From NCBI GenBank assembly GCA_017963165.1, contig JAGCTZ010000066.1, positions 1 through 64,000 of the forward strand: a DNA stretch of 64,000 nt. The letters are read 5' to 3'. The notes under the pieces were generated by a model, which did not search any database, was not told where the DNA came from, and worked only from the letters and a program-made list of their open reading frames with translations. The position numbers and the translations under genes are program-made. Shown piece by piece: positions 50,575 through 59,788 of this stretch; position 1 is the stretch's first letter; each line of letters begins with the position of its first letter. This DNA comes from Treponema sp. (lineage in GTDB: Bacteria > Spirochaetota > Spirochaetia > Treponematales > Treponemataceae).

Positions 50575-52331
50575 AAGTATTGCGGTCTCTTTGCTTCCTG
50601 GGGTCCCTGTGCTTCGACAGGCTCAGCAACCGCCGATTGAAGGGCCTTGCAAATTGCTCGCGCCACATTTTCTCCATCCATCGCACTTGAAACAATTCCG
50701 CCTGCATAACCACTGCCTTCACCTGCCGGATAAAGGCCTTTAATTCCACAACATTCCATTGTTTCTTTGTTGCGCAGAATTCTTACGGGCGTGCTTGTTC
50801 TTGTCTCTGGTGCAATCATGAGAGCCTGAGGGCATATGAATCCTTTCATGCTTTTGTTGATTTGATTAAACCCTTGGACAAAACGTCTGGTGATGTTGTC
50901 CGGCATCCAGTCGTGTAAGTTTGAACTAACAATACCGGGAGTGTAGCTTGTAGGTGGAAAAGCTTCCTGCGGTGTTTTTTTATTTTCAAGAAAATCAGTC
51001 AAAAGCTGGGCGGGAGCTGCCTGTCCGTTTCCAGCCTGTTTTGCTTTTTGTTCTATGTCTGTACGGAATAAAAGTCCTGCAATTGCGGGGCAACCAAGCT
51101 TGTCTGCCTGTTGTTTGAATGAGTCTGGAATATCTTCTGGTCTGATTTCTACTACAATTGCGGCGTTAGACCATTTTGAATTCCGGGCGGCCGCAGACAT
51201 CCCGTTTACAACAATTTCATCAGGTCCGCTTGCCGACGGAACAACAAAGCCGCCCGGACACATACAGAAGGAATAAACTCCTCTGTCGTCTACCTGCGTT
51301 GTTACCCTATATTCTGCAGCACCAAGCGTGCCACCTTTTTGTTGTGTTGCCTGTCCATGGTACTGAATGTTATCAATTACTTCACGAGGATGTTCAACAC
51401 GAACACCTGCAGCAAAGGTTTTTGCTTCCAGAGCCTGGGGAACTCTTTTTGCCAGAAGCATATAAATATCTGCAGCCGAATGTCCGGTTGCAAGAATCAC
51501 AGCATCAGCAGACAACGTGAAATTGCATGTGGCTTCTGCTCCAACGCTCGCACCCCCTGAGCCAGCGCTCTCTCCCTCTGCTTCAACGTTTGTGGTCCCT
51601 GAGCCTGTCGAAGGGCCGCTACTTGTACACATCACCCCTTTCACTCTTCCATCTTCAATAATAAGATCAGTACACTTGCAGTTAAAACGTACTTCGCCGC
51701 CAAGCGCAATTATTTTTTCACGCATGGCATTTATTATTTTTGGAAGTCTGTCTGTTCCGATATGAGGATGTGCATCTGTAAGGATTTTTTCGTCGGCACC
51801 AAAATAATTAAAAATGCGCAGAATAGAACTAATATCACCGCGTTTGTTTGAACGAGTATAAAGCTTGCCGTCAGAAAAAGTTCCGGCACCGCCTTCACCA
51901 AAACAATAATTACTTTCGGGATTCACAAAATCCTTTGTGCTAATAAGAGCAATATCTTTTCGGCGTTGAACGGTATCGGTTCCCCGTTCAATAATCACCG
52001 GTTTAATTCCATATTCTAAAAGCTTAAGCGCTCCAAAAAGTCCCGCAGGACCAGAGCCTACAATAATAACAGATTTTTTTCCATCTGCCATTTTCCATTC
52101 AGGAACGGCTGTTGAAGTAGAAGGCGGCTCTTCGCCAATATAAACATCATAACGCAGATGAAGCTTAACCTGCCCGTGACGTGCATCAACAGATTTTTTT
52201 ACAAAAACAAGCTTAGGAGCGCCGCCTTTCGCACCCCCCTGTTTTTTAAGCTCCGCAAATACAAGCCGTTCAATGAGATTTTTGTCTTTTTCCTGTTCTG
52301 GTTTAATTGTTACGGTAATGGATTTTTTCAT
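50571..52331 (-). CDS. FAD-dependent dehydrogenase (COG2509-like)
   Basis: A 586-aa flavoprotein. An N-terminal helper domain of ~85 residues (KSVDARHGQVKLHLRYDVYIG) precedes the FAD-binding motif VIIVGSGPAGLFGALKLLE; further GGAGTFSDGKL, RVEHPREVIDN, FCMCPGGFVV and LYPAGEGSGYAGGIVSSAMDG match the family. It contains two dispersed mini-repeats: one encoding SGPSTGSGTT (residues ~240-250) and one near the C-terminus (AVAEPVEAQ). The start at 52331 follows a terminator U-run by a few bases and has no clear RBS. Substrate unknown. Confidence 0.88.
   Translation of the reverse strand: MKKSITVTIKPEQEKDKNLIERLVFAELKKQGGAKGGAPKLVFVKKSVDARHGQVKLHLRYDVYIGEEPPSTSTAVPEWKMADGKKSVIIVGSGPAGLFGALKLLEYGIKPVIIERGTDTVQRRKDIALISTKDFVNPESNYCFGEGGAGTFSDGKLYTRSNKRGDISSILRIFNYFGADEKILTDAHPHIGTDRLPKIINAMREKIIALGGEVRFNCKCTDLIIEDGRVKGVMCTSSGPSTGSGTTNVEAEGESAGSGGASVGAEATCNFTLSADAVILATGHSAADIYMLLAKRVPQALEAKTFAAGVRVEHPREVIDNIQYHGQATQQKGGTLGAAEYRVTTQVDDRGVYSFCMCPGGFVVPSASGPDEIVVNGMSAAARNSKWSNAAIVVEIRPEDIPDSFKQQADKLGCPAIAGLLFRTDIEQKAKQAGNGQAAPAQLLTDFLENKKTPQEAFPPTSYTPGIVSSNLHDWMPDNITRRFVQGFNQINKSMKGFICPQALMIAPETRTSTPVRILRNKETMECCGIKGLYPAGEGSGYAGGIVSSAMDGENVARAICKALQSAVAEPVEAQGPQEAKRPQYF
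50611..50631 (+). repeat. Dispersed mini-repeat, copy 7
   Basis: CTTCGACAGGCTCAGCAACC near the 3' end of the FAD gene, encoding VAEPVEAQ on the opposite strand; it seems to have extended the C-terminus. Confidence 0.75.
51594..51614 (-). repeat. Dispersed mini-repeat, copy 8
   Basis: GGTCCCTGAGCCTGTCGAAG, the inverse orientation, inside the FAD gene and encoding PSTGSGT. It is next to a run of Gly/Ala/Ser codons (51540-51594) that looks like further decayed repeat. Confidence 0.8.
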
Positions 52332-52338
52332 ACATAAA

Positions 52339-52413
52339 AAAAGGCCATTGATTTGCTGACGGCGCACAAGCATCATTTTCGCTCTGTCTTTGCGTTGACA
52401 ACAAATCAATGGC
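52339..52413 (-). terminator. Terminator between adk and the FAD gene
   Basis: GCCATTGATTTG (minus strand of 52402-52413) pairs perfectly over 12 bp with CAAATCAATGGC (minus strand of 52343-52354) around a loop of 47 bases, followed by C and seven Us. It terminates adk transcription. The FAD gene begins right after the U-run, so its expression would need read-through or an internal promoter. Confidence 0.7.
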
Positions 52414-52430
52414 TATATTAATAGTTCAAA

Positions 52431-53060
52431 TTATTTGAATATTTTTTTAAATTCACCAAGCAATACATCTGTTTCAATAGATGCATCAAGGTCAGTAATT
52501 TTTCCCTTATTCTTGTAAAAGTTGATAAGAGGTTCTGTCTGCTCGCGGTAAACATCCATACGGTGCATGATAGATTCCTGCTTGTCATCATCACGCTGGT
52601 AGAGTTCTCCGCCACACTTGTCACAAACACCTTCTACCTTTGGAGGAAGTGTAAGAACATTAAAATTAGCACCACAAGCTTTACAAACGCGGCGTGTAGA
52701 AAGACGGCGGATTACAATTTCGTCCTTAATTTCAAAGTTAACAACCTTTACATCACTAACAAGGCCTTCGAGCATTTCTGCCTGAGGAATTGTGCGTGGG
52801 AATCCGTCAAGAATATATCCGTTCTTGCAGTCATCCTGAGCAAGGCGGTCCTTTACAAGTTCAAAAGTCAATTCATCGCTTACAAGCGAACCAGAATCAA
52901 TAATTGCCTTTACCTTTACTCCAAGTGGAGTCTGTGCCTTAATGTTAGCACGGAAAATATCACCAGTAGAAATATGTGGAATCTTATAATCCTCTGCAAC
53001 CTTTACAGCAAGAGAACCCTTTCCAGCTCCCGGTGGTCCTAAAAAAATAAAGTTATTCAT
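52431..53060 (-). CDS. adk: Adenylate kinase
   Basis: A 209-aa long-form adenylate kinase: FLGPPGAGKGSLA P-loop, HISTGDIFRA, DGFPRTIPQAE, and a LID domain with four Cys (CKACGANF ... CDKCGGEL) likely binding zinc. It interconverts ATP+AMP and 2 ADP. RBS AAGGAG upstream. Followed by a terminator at 52339-52413. Confidence 0.97.
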   Translation of the reverse strand: MNNFIFLGPPGAGKGSLAVKVAEDYKIPHISTGDIFRANIKAQTPLGVKVKAIIDSGSLVSDELTFELVKDRLAQDDCKNGYILDGFPRTIPQAEMLEGLVSDVKVVNFEIKDEIVIRRLSTRRVCKACGANFNVLTLPPKVEGVCDKCGGELYQRDDDKQESIMHRMDVYREQTEPLINFYKNKGKITDLDASIETDVLLGEFKKIFK

Positions 53061-53141
53061 TGTTATACTCCTTATGTTTAAATTCGTTGTATAGTTTTTA
53101 AAGTATATACTAAATGTGGGAATGTTTCTATAAGTGAATAT

Positions 53142-53198
53142 GTGACAGGTTTTAGGTTCCAGGTTTCAGGTGATGAGGGAGAAAGTCTTCCCCCTCTT
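53142..53198. repeat. Dispersed TTTTAGGT repeat, second copy
   Basis: GACAGGTTTTAGGTTCCAGG, then TTTCAGGTGATGAGGGAG and a CTTCCCCCTC hairpin arm, parallel to 39391-39447. Lies in the gap between adk and the xylanase gene. Confidence 0.55.
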
Positions 53199-53207
53199 TA
53201 TTTATAG

Positions 53208-54554
53208 TTATTTGCTATAGTTTTGTGCAGTTTCAAGAACTTTAAAAAATGCCGGTTTGCATTCATATTCTTTTTCGAACAAAAGTGGGCGCTGAACTTT
53301 ATTCATTTCGTCGCTGTTGTTGCGGATCCAGGAAACTTCATCTTTGGTGCCCCACAGAGTAATTCCACAGATTCCGTTTTTGCCGGGAACCTTTCTGTTT
53401 TTGAGGAACATTTCAAAATATTCGGCATAGCGTTCGGCAAGAATTTCCTGAGATGTAAGGCGACCACCAAAAGCAATTTCGAGCTCGGTTACCTGAACAT
53501 CAACTCCAAGTGCAAGGAACTGATGAACTGCTTTTTCATAATCAAGGACGGTAGGGTAGGACATGCTGACATGGGACTGCATTCCAACAACATCAATGCG
53601 TGCGTCGTGGGCAGCCTGAATGTCCTGAACTACACGGCAGATTGCTTTTGTTTTTGCAGGCGAATAACTTGAATAATCATTGTAGGCAAGCTTTACATCT
53701 GCCGGTGCATATTTATTTGCAAAACGGAAGGCGCTAACAATAAAAGAATCATCACCATAAATTGAATACCATGGACTTGCTGTTCGTAATGGATTATCTT
53801 CCCAATTACCATCAGTACATGCTTCGTTTACAACATCCCAGGTTACGATAATTCTTTTGCCGCCGTTATTTTTTTCTTCCCATTCTTTTACAAACTCAAG
53901 AACTGTTTTTATGTACCATTCCTGGCGGGCTGTCATTGTTGCTTTATCTACCTGAGCTGCATCTGAATTATAATTTTCTTTAAAGAACCAGTCCGGGGTC
54001 TGACCATGCCAGACAAGCACGTGGCCGCGCATAATTATTCCATATTTTTTTGCTATGCCAAGAATCTTTTCCAGGCGGGAAAAGCCTGCAAGTGTAGAAG
54101 GAACTTTGTAAACCTTTCCGTCTTCTGCTGTAAAATCTACTACTTTAGTTGGCTTTGCCCAGTTAAAAATAAAATCCGGTTTGCATTCATTTTCGCAGGT
54201 AAAGCAGCTTGCCTGATAACTCAAGCCTTTCATAAGCGAGTCATTTGTAAGCTGATTTTCTGGAACTGCAAAACCAAAGTAATCAAAATAATCTTTGTAG
54301 GCGTCTTTAAGCGAAGGTACATCAAGCCAGTTAGGCTGAACTAAGTCTTCGTTGTTTTCCTGAATAATAGAAACGTCTGACTGCTTTACAGAAAATCTTG
54401 GTTCAAAAGGTGATTGAGACTGAGACTGTTCTTGTGTCTGCTCCTGAACAATATTGTCTGCCTGTTTTTTTGATTGTTTGCAGGAAGTTAAAAAAAGGGC
54501 TGGTAGACATAGTAAGCCGGCAACTGTTGATATAAAAAATTTATTGTGTTTCAT
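53208..54554 (-). CDS. GH10 endo-1,4-beta-xylanase, lipoprotein
   Basis: A 448-aa glycoside hydrolase family 10 enzyme with a lipoprotein signal (FFISTVAGLLCLPALFLTSC; Cys at the +1 position). Catalytic acid/base in WDVVNEACTD and nucleophile in VQVTELEIAFG; substrate sites GHVLVWHGQTPDWF. The N-terminal ~60 residues after the lipid anchor are Gln/Ser-rich linker. It degrades xylan at the cell surface. Start at 54554 (AGGAG, 8 bases upstream). Preceded by a small exported protein gene on the same strand. Confidence 0.92.
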   Translation of the reverse strand: MKHNKFFISTVAGLLCLPALFLTSCKQSKKQADNIVQEQTQEQSQSQSPFEPRFSVKQSDVSIIQENNEDLVQPNWLDVPSLKDAYKDYFDYFGFAVPENQLTNDSLMKGLSYQASCFTCENECKPDFIFNWAKPTKVVDFTAEDGKVYKVPSTLAGFSRLEKILGIAKKYGIIMRGHVLVWHGQTPDWFFKENYNSDAAQVDKATMTARQEWYIKTVLEFVKEWEEKNNGGKRIIVTWDVVNEACTDGNWEDNPLRTASPWYSIYGDDSFIVSAFRFANKYAPADVKLAYNDYSSYSPAKTKAICRVVQDIQAAHDARIDVVGMQSHVSMSYPTVLDYEKAVHQFLALGVDVQVTELEIAFGGRLTSQEILAERYAEYFEMFLKNRKVPGKNGICGITLWGTKDEVSWIRNNSDEMNKVQRPLLFEKEYECKPAFFKVLETAQNYSK

Positions 54555-54611
54555 TTGGAGTTCTCCTGAAGATTTATGAAAAAAGTATTTTCTAGTTTTA
54601 TCAGAATTCAA

Positions 54612-55088
54612 CTAAATAAACAATTGCTCTTTTTTGTTTGTTTTGTCTTTGTCCTTGTTGTTGTTAGAGTTTTCGTCATACTCCTGGGCCTTCTGATTGA
54701 GCCAGTCCGAAATTGAATCGGTCGCATCTTTTGTTGTTTGAATTAATGCTTTGAGCAGCTTTTCGCCAAACTCTCCGGCTTTGGCTGCAGCAATTGCAAT
54801 TTTGTTACGGCAAAGTTCAACAGCCTTTTGAACTGCTTCTTTCCAGGATTCCTTGTCCCAGTTGTTCTGGCAGACATTTCCATAATAAGCATAAGCTGCT
54901 TCTATAATACTCTGTTCGTAGGTTTCTATTTTATGTCCAAGCTCTTTTTCAACGGCTTTTGTGTATGCAGCAATTCTGTATTTCCTAGGAATATTTTTTT
55001 CATTTGCTGCATCATTTGCAAAGCCGGCAGTTTGAAGCATTATGGCCGAAATTATCAATAAAAATAAAAGTTTTGCTTTTGAACGCAT
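54612..55088 (-). CDS. Small exported protein
   Basis: A 158-aa protein with signal peptide (KLLFLLIISAIMLQTAGFA, cleaved before NDAANE). The mature part is helical with two cysteines (VCQNNWD; LCRNKIA) that may form a disulfide, and ends in an Asn/Lys/Asp-rich tail. It lies 57 bp before the xylanase start. No family recognised. RBS GGAGG. Confidence 0.55.
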   Translation of the reverse strand: MRSKAKLLFLLIISAIMLQTAGFANDAANEKNIPRKYRIAAYTKAVEKELGHKIETYEQSIIEAAYAYYGNVCQNNWDKESWKEAVQKAVELCRNKIAIAAAKAGEFGEKLLKALIQTTKDATDSISDWLNQKAQEYDENSNNNKDKDKTNKKEQLFI

Positions 55089-55182
55089 CTTTCGCCTCCA
55101 TGCGTTTGATTATATCATAAGCGAATTAAATACACCACAATGATAAAGGGGCTTCTGCATTATAAAAATGACTTCTGAAAAT

Positions 55183-55334
55183 ATGAAAAAGTGCTCCCGT
55201 GGGGAACCTGTCTTTGTTCCGCCGAGTACGCTGAATAGAAATTATTCTACCGTGCAAATCTGCCTGCGGCAGCTTTGCACTTCCAGCGTACTATGCTCCA
55301 CAAAGCCAGAACCCCCACTCCGCATTTTTTCATA
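55183..55334 (-). repeat. Palindromic dispersed element, copy 1
   Basis: About 150 bp bounded by TGAAAAA and TTTTTTCA-type inverted ends. Read on the minus strand it matches 59789-59937 over nearly its whole length (ATGCGGAG.GG.GGTTCTGG, then TTTG.GGAGCATA). Central stems: GTGCAAA/TTTGCAC (55252-55258, 55274-55280) and CTGCC-TGC-GGCAG. No coding potential. The rest of the 55089-55466 gap shows nothing else. Confidence 0.75.
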
Positions 55335-55466
55335 GTGCCTTTTTTAACATTTTTTAATACATAATTCGCCTTCCGCATATTTCTATAATGCGGCAGCCCT
55401 ATGTCATTTCCTGCTTTAATTGAATTTCCCTAAAAAAAATGCCATAATCAGACAAAGAGGCGAAAT

Positions 55467-56642
55467 ATGGAAAAGAAAATTTTAAACAATTACGGTTCAT
55501 TTGATGTTACCTTTACAAAAGGTAAAGGCTCTGTTATGTGGGATGTTAACGGCAAACGCTATATCGATTTTATTGCTGGTATTGGCGTTAACTGTCTTGG
55601 ACATTCTTACAAGCCGCTTGTTAAAGCAATTGCAGATCAGGCAAAGCGTCAAATCCATATTTCAAATTATTACCTCAGCGATATTGGTCTTGCTTTTGCA
55701 GATGAGCTTCTGGCTGTAACCGGTTTTGAAAAAGGTTATTTTGGAAACTCTGGTGCCGAAGCAAACGAAGCTGCAATCAAACTTGCACGCAAATACGGAC
55801 AGCTTAATGGTGGTGCAAAACGCAAAACTATCGTAACTCTGGAAAATTCTTTCCACGGAAGAACACTTGCAACTCTTACTGCAACAGGTCAGGAACATTT
55901 TCATCCTGAATGCTTTGCTCCATATCCAGAAGGTTTTAAGACAATCCGCGCAAATAATTATGATGATTTAAAAGATGCTTTTGATGATACAACTGCTGCG
56001 CTTTTTGTTGAATGCGTTCAGGGAGAAGGCGGCGTAAATCTTCTTGAAAAAGAATGGCTTATGGCTGCTGCAAAAGCTGCAAGAGACGCAGGTGCAATTG
56101 TAATGGCAGATGAAGTTCAGACTGGAATTGGAAGAACAGGAACTTTCCTTGCAAGCGATGTTCTTGGTTTTGAGCCGGAAGTTGTTACTCTTGCAAAAGG
56201 AATTGCCGGTGGTGTTCCAATGGGTGCCTGTCTGTTCAGAGGTAAAGCAGCAAATATTTTCGAAGCTGGAGATCATCAGTCAACCTTTGCAGGAAACCCC
56301 CTTGCCTGTGCTGCCGGCTGCGTAGTTGTAGAAACTGTAAGCGATCTTAATTTCCTTGATAGAGTAAATCATGCCGGAGACTATATCCGTGGAACAATCA
56401 CGGCCTGGAACAATCCGATTGTTAAGGCTGTTCGCGGAAGAGGTCTTATGATTGGTGTTAAGATTGATAAATCAATCAAGCCGCTTGATATAAAAATCAG
56501 CTGTCTTGAAAAAGGACTTTGTGTTACAACAGCCGGTTCAGATGTTGTAAGATTCCTTCCACCGCTTAATATTTCTGACAAGGAAATTAACGAAGGTCTT
56601 GCAATTTTTAAAGAGGTTCTGGAAAAGTTTTCAGAAATATAA
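55467..56642 (+). CDS. argD: Acetylornithine aminotransferase family
   Basis: A 391-aa class III PLP aminotransferase: YIDFIAGIGVNCLGHSYKP, GNSGAEANEAAIKLAR, SFHGRTLATLTATGQ, MADEVQTGIGRTGTF and the PLP-Lys in TLAKGIAGGVPMGA. The closest functional match is acetylornithine (or succinyldiaminopimelate) aminotransferase in arginine/lysine synthesis. RBS GAGGCG. No other arg gene is adjacent, so the specific role is inferred from family. Confidence 0.85.
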   Translation: MEKKILNNYGSFDVTFTKGKGSVMWDVNGKRYIDFIAGIGVNCLGHSYKPLVKAIADQAKRQIHISNYYLSDIGLAFADELLAVTGFEKGYFGNSGAEANEAAIKLARKYGQLNGGAKRKTIVTLENSFHGRTLATLTATGQEHFHPECFAPYPEGFKTIRANNYDDLKDAFDDTTAALFVECVQGEGGVNLLEKEWLMAAAKAARDAGAIVMADEVQTGIGRTGTFLASDVLGFEPEVVTLAKGIAGGVPMGACLFRGKAANIFEAGDHQSTFAGNPLACAAGCVVVETVSDLNFLDRVNHAGDYIRGTITAWNNPIVKAVRGRGLMIGVKIDKSIKPLDIKISCLEKGLCVTTAGSDVVRFLPPLNISDKEINEGLAIFKEVLEKFSEI

Positions 56643-56692
56643 GATGTGTTTAGCTTAAGGCTTTTCACAATTAATAAAATTATTAAAAAACG

Positions 56693-59600
56693 ATGCACGG
56701 TTATACCATAAAAAAGAAAACAGTTTTTTCACTTCTGCTTCTCTTTTTATTCTGCACAAAAAACCTGTTCTGTGGAGAAATGGTAAAACCGCGTACCGTT
56801 TACGTTCTTTCTACACAATACTTTGATTTTCTTTTTCCTCAGGAAAATGCCACAACTGCAATTCTTCTTTCGGAACAGGCAGATGAACTTTATTTAAAGG
56901 CAAAGGAAAATTTTAACTGCCGCGCAGACTTTAGAACTATCGTTGTAATTTCGCCGGATTCAGATACGCTTTATGTAAAATATACTGCTTCACCTTATAA
57001 CCGCATTGTAATTTTTGATGCAGTTGGAAGAATCGAAACTTCTTCTTATGCAAACGGACTTATTGATTTGTTTTATCACGAAATAGGGCGAGCAGTAAGT
57101 CAGTCTGTAAGAACCGAAGCGCTTGATTTTGTTGCTAAAAAATTTCTTGGTGATGCTTTTCAACCTGTAGGACTTTTTAATGTTCCGTACTCATTTCTAG
57201 AAGGCGCCGTTTATGCCGAAGATGAAACAAGCATTTCCGGTTTGCTTTATGATAACTGGAATCTTCAGCTTTTGATGCAGGCTAAACTGGAAAATAAATT
57301 TCCGTCACTGCTGCAGGTTTCGGGAGCTTATGATATTTTCCCTGGCAACAAACTTGATTTCATTGCCACTGCTGCTTTTTATGCTTACGTCCAGCAGAAA
57401 TGGGGAATCCAGAAATTTGGAGAATACTGGCAGGAATGCGGAAGCCTTAATCTGTTCCGGCTTGATAAAAAAATATTTGCCAGTGTATATGGAATGGAAA
57501 TTGCAGATGCCTGGACAGAATTTATAGATGCGATACCGTTACCCGAAGAAATAATAGAAGATGAACAAAATGTGCGTTCTTTCTTAAAAACCGATTACGA
57601 TTCAAATTACAAATTTATTGTTAGTACTAACTACGGACTTGTATGGTACGACGAGCTTAAAGAAGAAGTTGATATTTCCGGCTTTTATGATTACGAAAGT
57701 CTTCGACAGCTGTTGTTCCTTGCAAACGGCATTACAAATCTTACTGTTTCTCCCTGCGGAAGATTTCTTGTTGTGTCTCATGTGCAGGGGGGAGTCCGCG
57801 AAAAATTTGAGCATGATATTATAAGAATCTATGATTTAAAACAACGCAAATTTCTTTCTGAAAAATATGAAATGCGTGATGGTGCAATTGTAACGCTGGA
57901 AGATGGCCGCTATGGTGTAATCGGAAATTATGTTGATAACGGGTATTCATGTCTTGTCGTTTATGAATCAGAAGAAATGAATCAGCTGCTTGGTTTTGAA
58001 AATGCACATTCGCAGGTGCTTTATTCTCGAAGCTTTGAAACTGATGTAACGCCTTATACTCCTGTTGCCCTTGGCAGAAATCATTTTGCATGTCTTATCT
58101 GTCAGAATAATGAATGGTCAATAATGGTCTCTGATATTATACCAAATGGAGATACATACGGCGGAAATCTTAGTAACAAGTATAACGACGAAGATTTATA
58201 TAGAATAAAAAATGGTACCGGCTCTGATGGTCTTTTCCCGGAACTATTAAAAATCAGGAATCTTCGTTATGCCGATTATGTTGAAGTTTCTGGGAAAAAG
58301 AGTGACCGCAATAAAAATTTCTGTGTCCTGTTTGATTTTGTTCTGCAGAATCAACCGTCGCTTGTAAGAACCGGCTGGCTCTTTTTTGATGCAGATTCAA
58401 TTCCTGTTCGTTCGTTCATAACTGCAAATGATTATTACGGCGGAATGAGCAGCGGTGTAATGTTCAACAGCAATCTGTATTATGCTTCACAAAAATATAA
58501 TTATTCCGAAATCCGTTATGTAAACTTAAATGATATTGCTCTTGAAGAAGCAGTCATTACTTATAATGCAGATATCCTCGGATCGTTTGTCGAAACTAAC
58601 AGAGATGCTATGTCGTTGCTTTCTGAACGCGAATTGAAAAAATATTCTCCGTGGAATTATATGAAAAAAGGTTCCTGGAAATTCTTTATGCCTGTTCGTG
58701 ATATAACTCTGGAAGAAGGTGTAAAAAAAGCACCTGGACTTGGTCTGACTTTTGAAACTCAGTCGGATCCTTTTTCGAATAACGAACTGCTTATTTCTGC
58801 TGCGAACGGTTTTATTCCTCTTGATTTTACAAAAATCTTTAATGCCAGCGACAAGACAAGTCAGGAACTCAAAGCAGAAAAAATTGAATTAAGCAAGGAT
58901 GCGGCCTTTGGCGTTTATTTTAAAAATACTTCGACCCCGGCCGATATAACTGTTGCTTCAATTTTGAATTTTAATAGACAGGGTGAATATACCTTTAAGG
59001 CTTTTTCTGATGCATTAATAAGTCTTCCGCTTGCTATGACCTTCCGTCGTTTATATTTTAATGTTTCGGGTTCGTTTGTTAGTTCTACAACTTATTGGGA
59101 TGTAACACAGACAGAGCTTTTCCCGAATCTTTCTAACTGGCCGGCCTTTAATAAATCATACAGAATGTGGCAATCATCTGCGGGTATACAATATTCGAAC
59201 ATTCATTCTTATGGCATTTCGCCAATGAAAAAGCTTGGAATTGCTTCTGGTGTAAAAATTACTTCATCCTGGAAATGGGGCGAATGGAATCCTTTTCAGA
59301 TAAGTTCGGGATTTTTTGGCACAGGTGAAATTCCTTTCTTAATGCCTGTTCAAAATTATAAAAATATTATTTTATGTCTGCCTACAACAGTTCATGCAGA
59401 GCTTTTTTATACAAACGGAAAAGCTGTAGATGCATACGCACAGCTGCTTGTTACAGGCATGGAAATTCAAAACGGCTTCTGGCGCCTTTATTTCCCACGC
59501 TTTGGACTTTACGCCGGTTATGATATTGCACTTGAATACGACACTGCAACAGTTAAGCTTCCCGATCTTCGTCACCCGGAACGTTTTTATGATGTATTTG

Positions 59601-59764
59601 GCCACTGCTATTTGAATGACAGTTTTTATCTAATTCTAGATTTTGGCCTGACCCCGGTTTTAGGAAAATTTTCGAAATTCCAGCTCCAGTCCTCCCTCCG
59701 CCTGGAAAAATTCCTGCGCACAGATGAATACAAATTAAAATTCGATATCCAAATTTCTTATTAA
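56693..59764 (+). CDS. Large exported protein with peptidase-MA-like and barrel-like parts
   Basis: A 1023-aa protein with a signal peptide (FSLLLLFLFCTKNLFC). Residues ~150-290 resemble a peptidase_MA-like zinc domain, but the motif is LFYHEIGRAV (HExxR instead of HExxH), so it may be inactive. Residues ~300-640 contain beta-propeller-like segments (NLTVSPCGRFLVVSHV; GYSCLVVYESEEM). The C-terminal ~300 residues are aromatic and alternate like an outer-membrane barrel (SSGIQYSNIHSYGISPM; YAGYDIALEYDTATV; last residues FDIQISY). Related large proteins are frequent in Treponema genomes. Function unknown. No clear RBS. Confidence 0.65.
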   Translation: MHGYTIKKKTVFSLLLLFLFCTKNLFCGEMVKPRTVYVLSTQYFDFLFPQENATTAILLSEQADELYLKAKENFNCRADFRTIVVISPDSDTLYVKYTASPYNRIVIFDAVGRIETSSYANGLIDLFYHEIGRAVSQSVRTEALDFVAKKFLGDAFQPVGLFNVPYSFLEGAVYAEDETSISGLLYDNWNLQLLMQAKLENKFPSLLQVSGAYDIFPGNKLDFIATAAFYAYVQQKWGIQKFGEYWQECGSLNLFRLDKKIFASVYGMEIADAWTEFIDAIPLPEEIIEDEQNVRSFLKTDYDSNYKFIVSTNYGLVWYDELKEEVDISGFYDYESLRQLLFLANGITNLTVSPCGRFLVVSHVQGGVREKFEHDIIRIYDLKQRKFLSEKYEMRDGAIVTLEDGRYGVIGNYVDNGYSCLVVYESEEMNQLLGFENAHSQVLYSRSFETDVTPYTPVALGRNHFACLICQNNEWSIMVSDIIPNGDTYGGNLSNKYNDEDLYRIKNGTGSDGLFPELLKIRNLRYADYVEVSGKKSDRNKNFCVLFDFVLQNQPSLVRTGWLFFDADSIPVRSFITANDYYGGMSSGVMFNSNLYYASQKYNYSEIRYVNLNDIALEEAVITYNADILGSFVETNRDAMSLLSERELKKYSPWNYMKKGSWKFFMPVRDITLEEGVKKAPGLGLTFETQSDPFSNNELLISAANGFIPLDFTKIFNASDKTSQELKAEKIELSKDAAFGVYFKNTSTPADITVASILNFNRQGEYTFKAFSDALISLPLAMTFRRLYFNVSGSFVSSTTYWDVTQTELFPNLSNWPAFNKSYRMWQSSAGIQYSNIHSYGISPMKKLGIASGVKITSSWKWGEWNPFQISSGFFGTGEIPFLMPVQNYKNIILCLPTTVHAELFYTNGKAVDAYAQLLVTGMEIQNGFWRLYFPRFGLYAGYDIALEYDTATVKLPDLRHPERFYDVFGHCYLNDSFYLILDFGLTPVLGKFSKFQLQSSLRLEKFLRTDEYKLKFDIQISY

Positions 59765-59788
59765 GTTTTTTTGAAGTTAATATAATTG

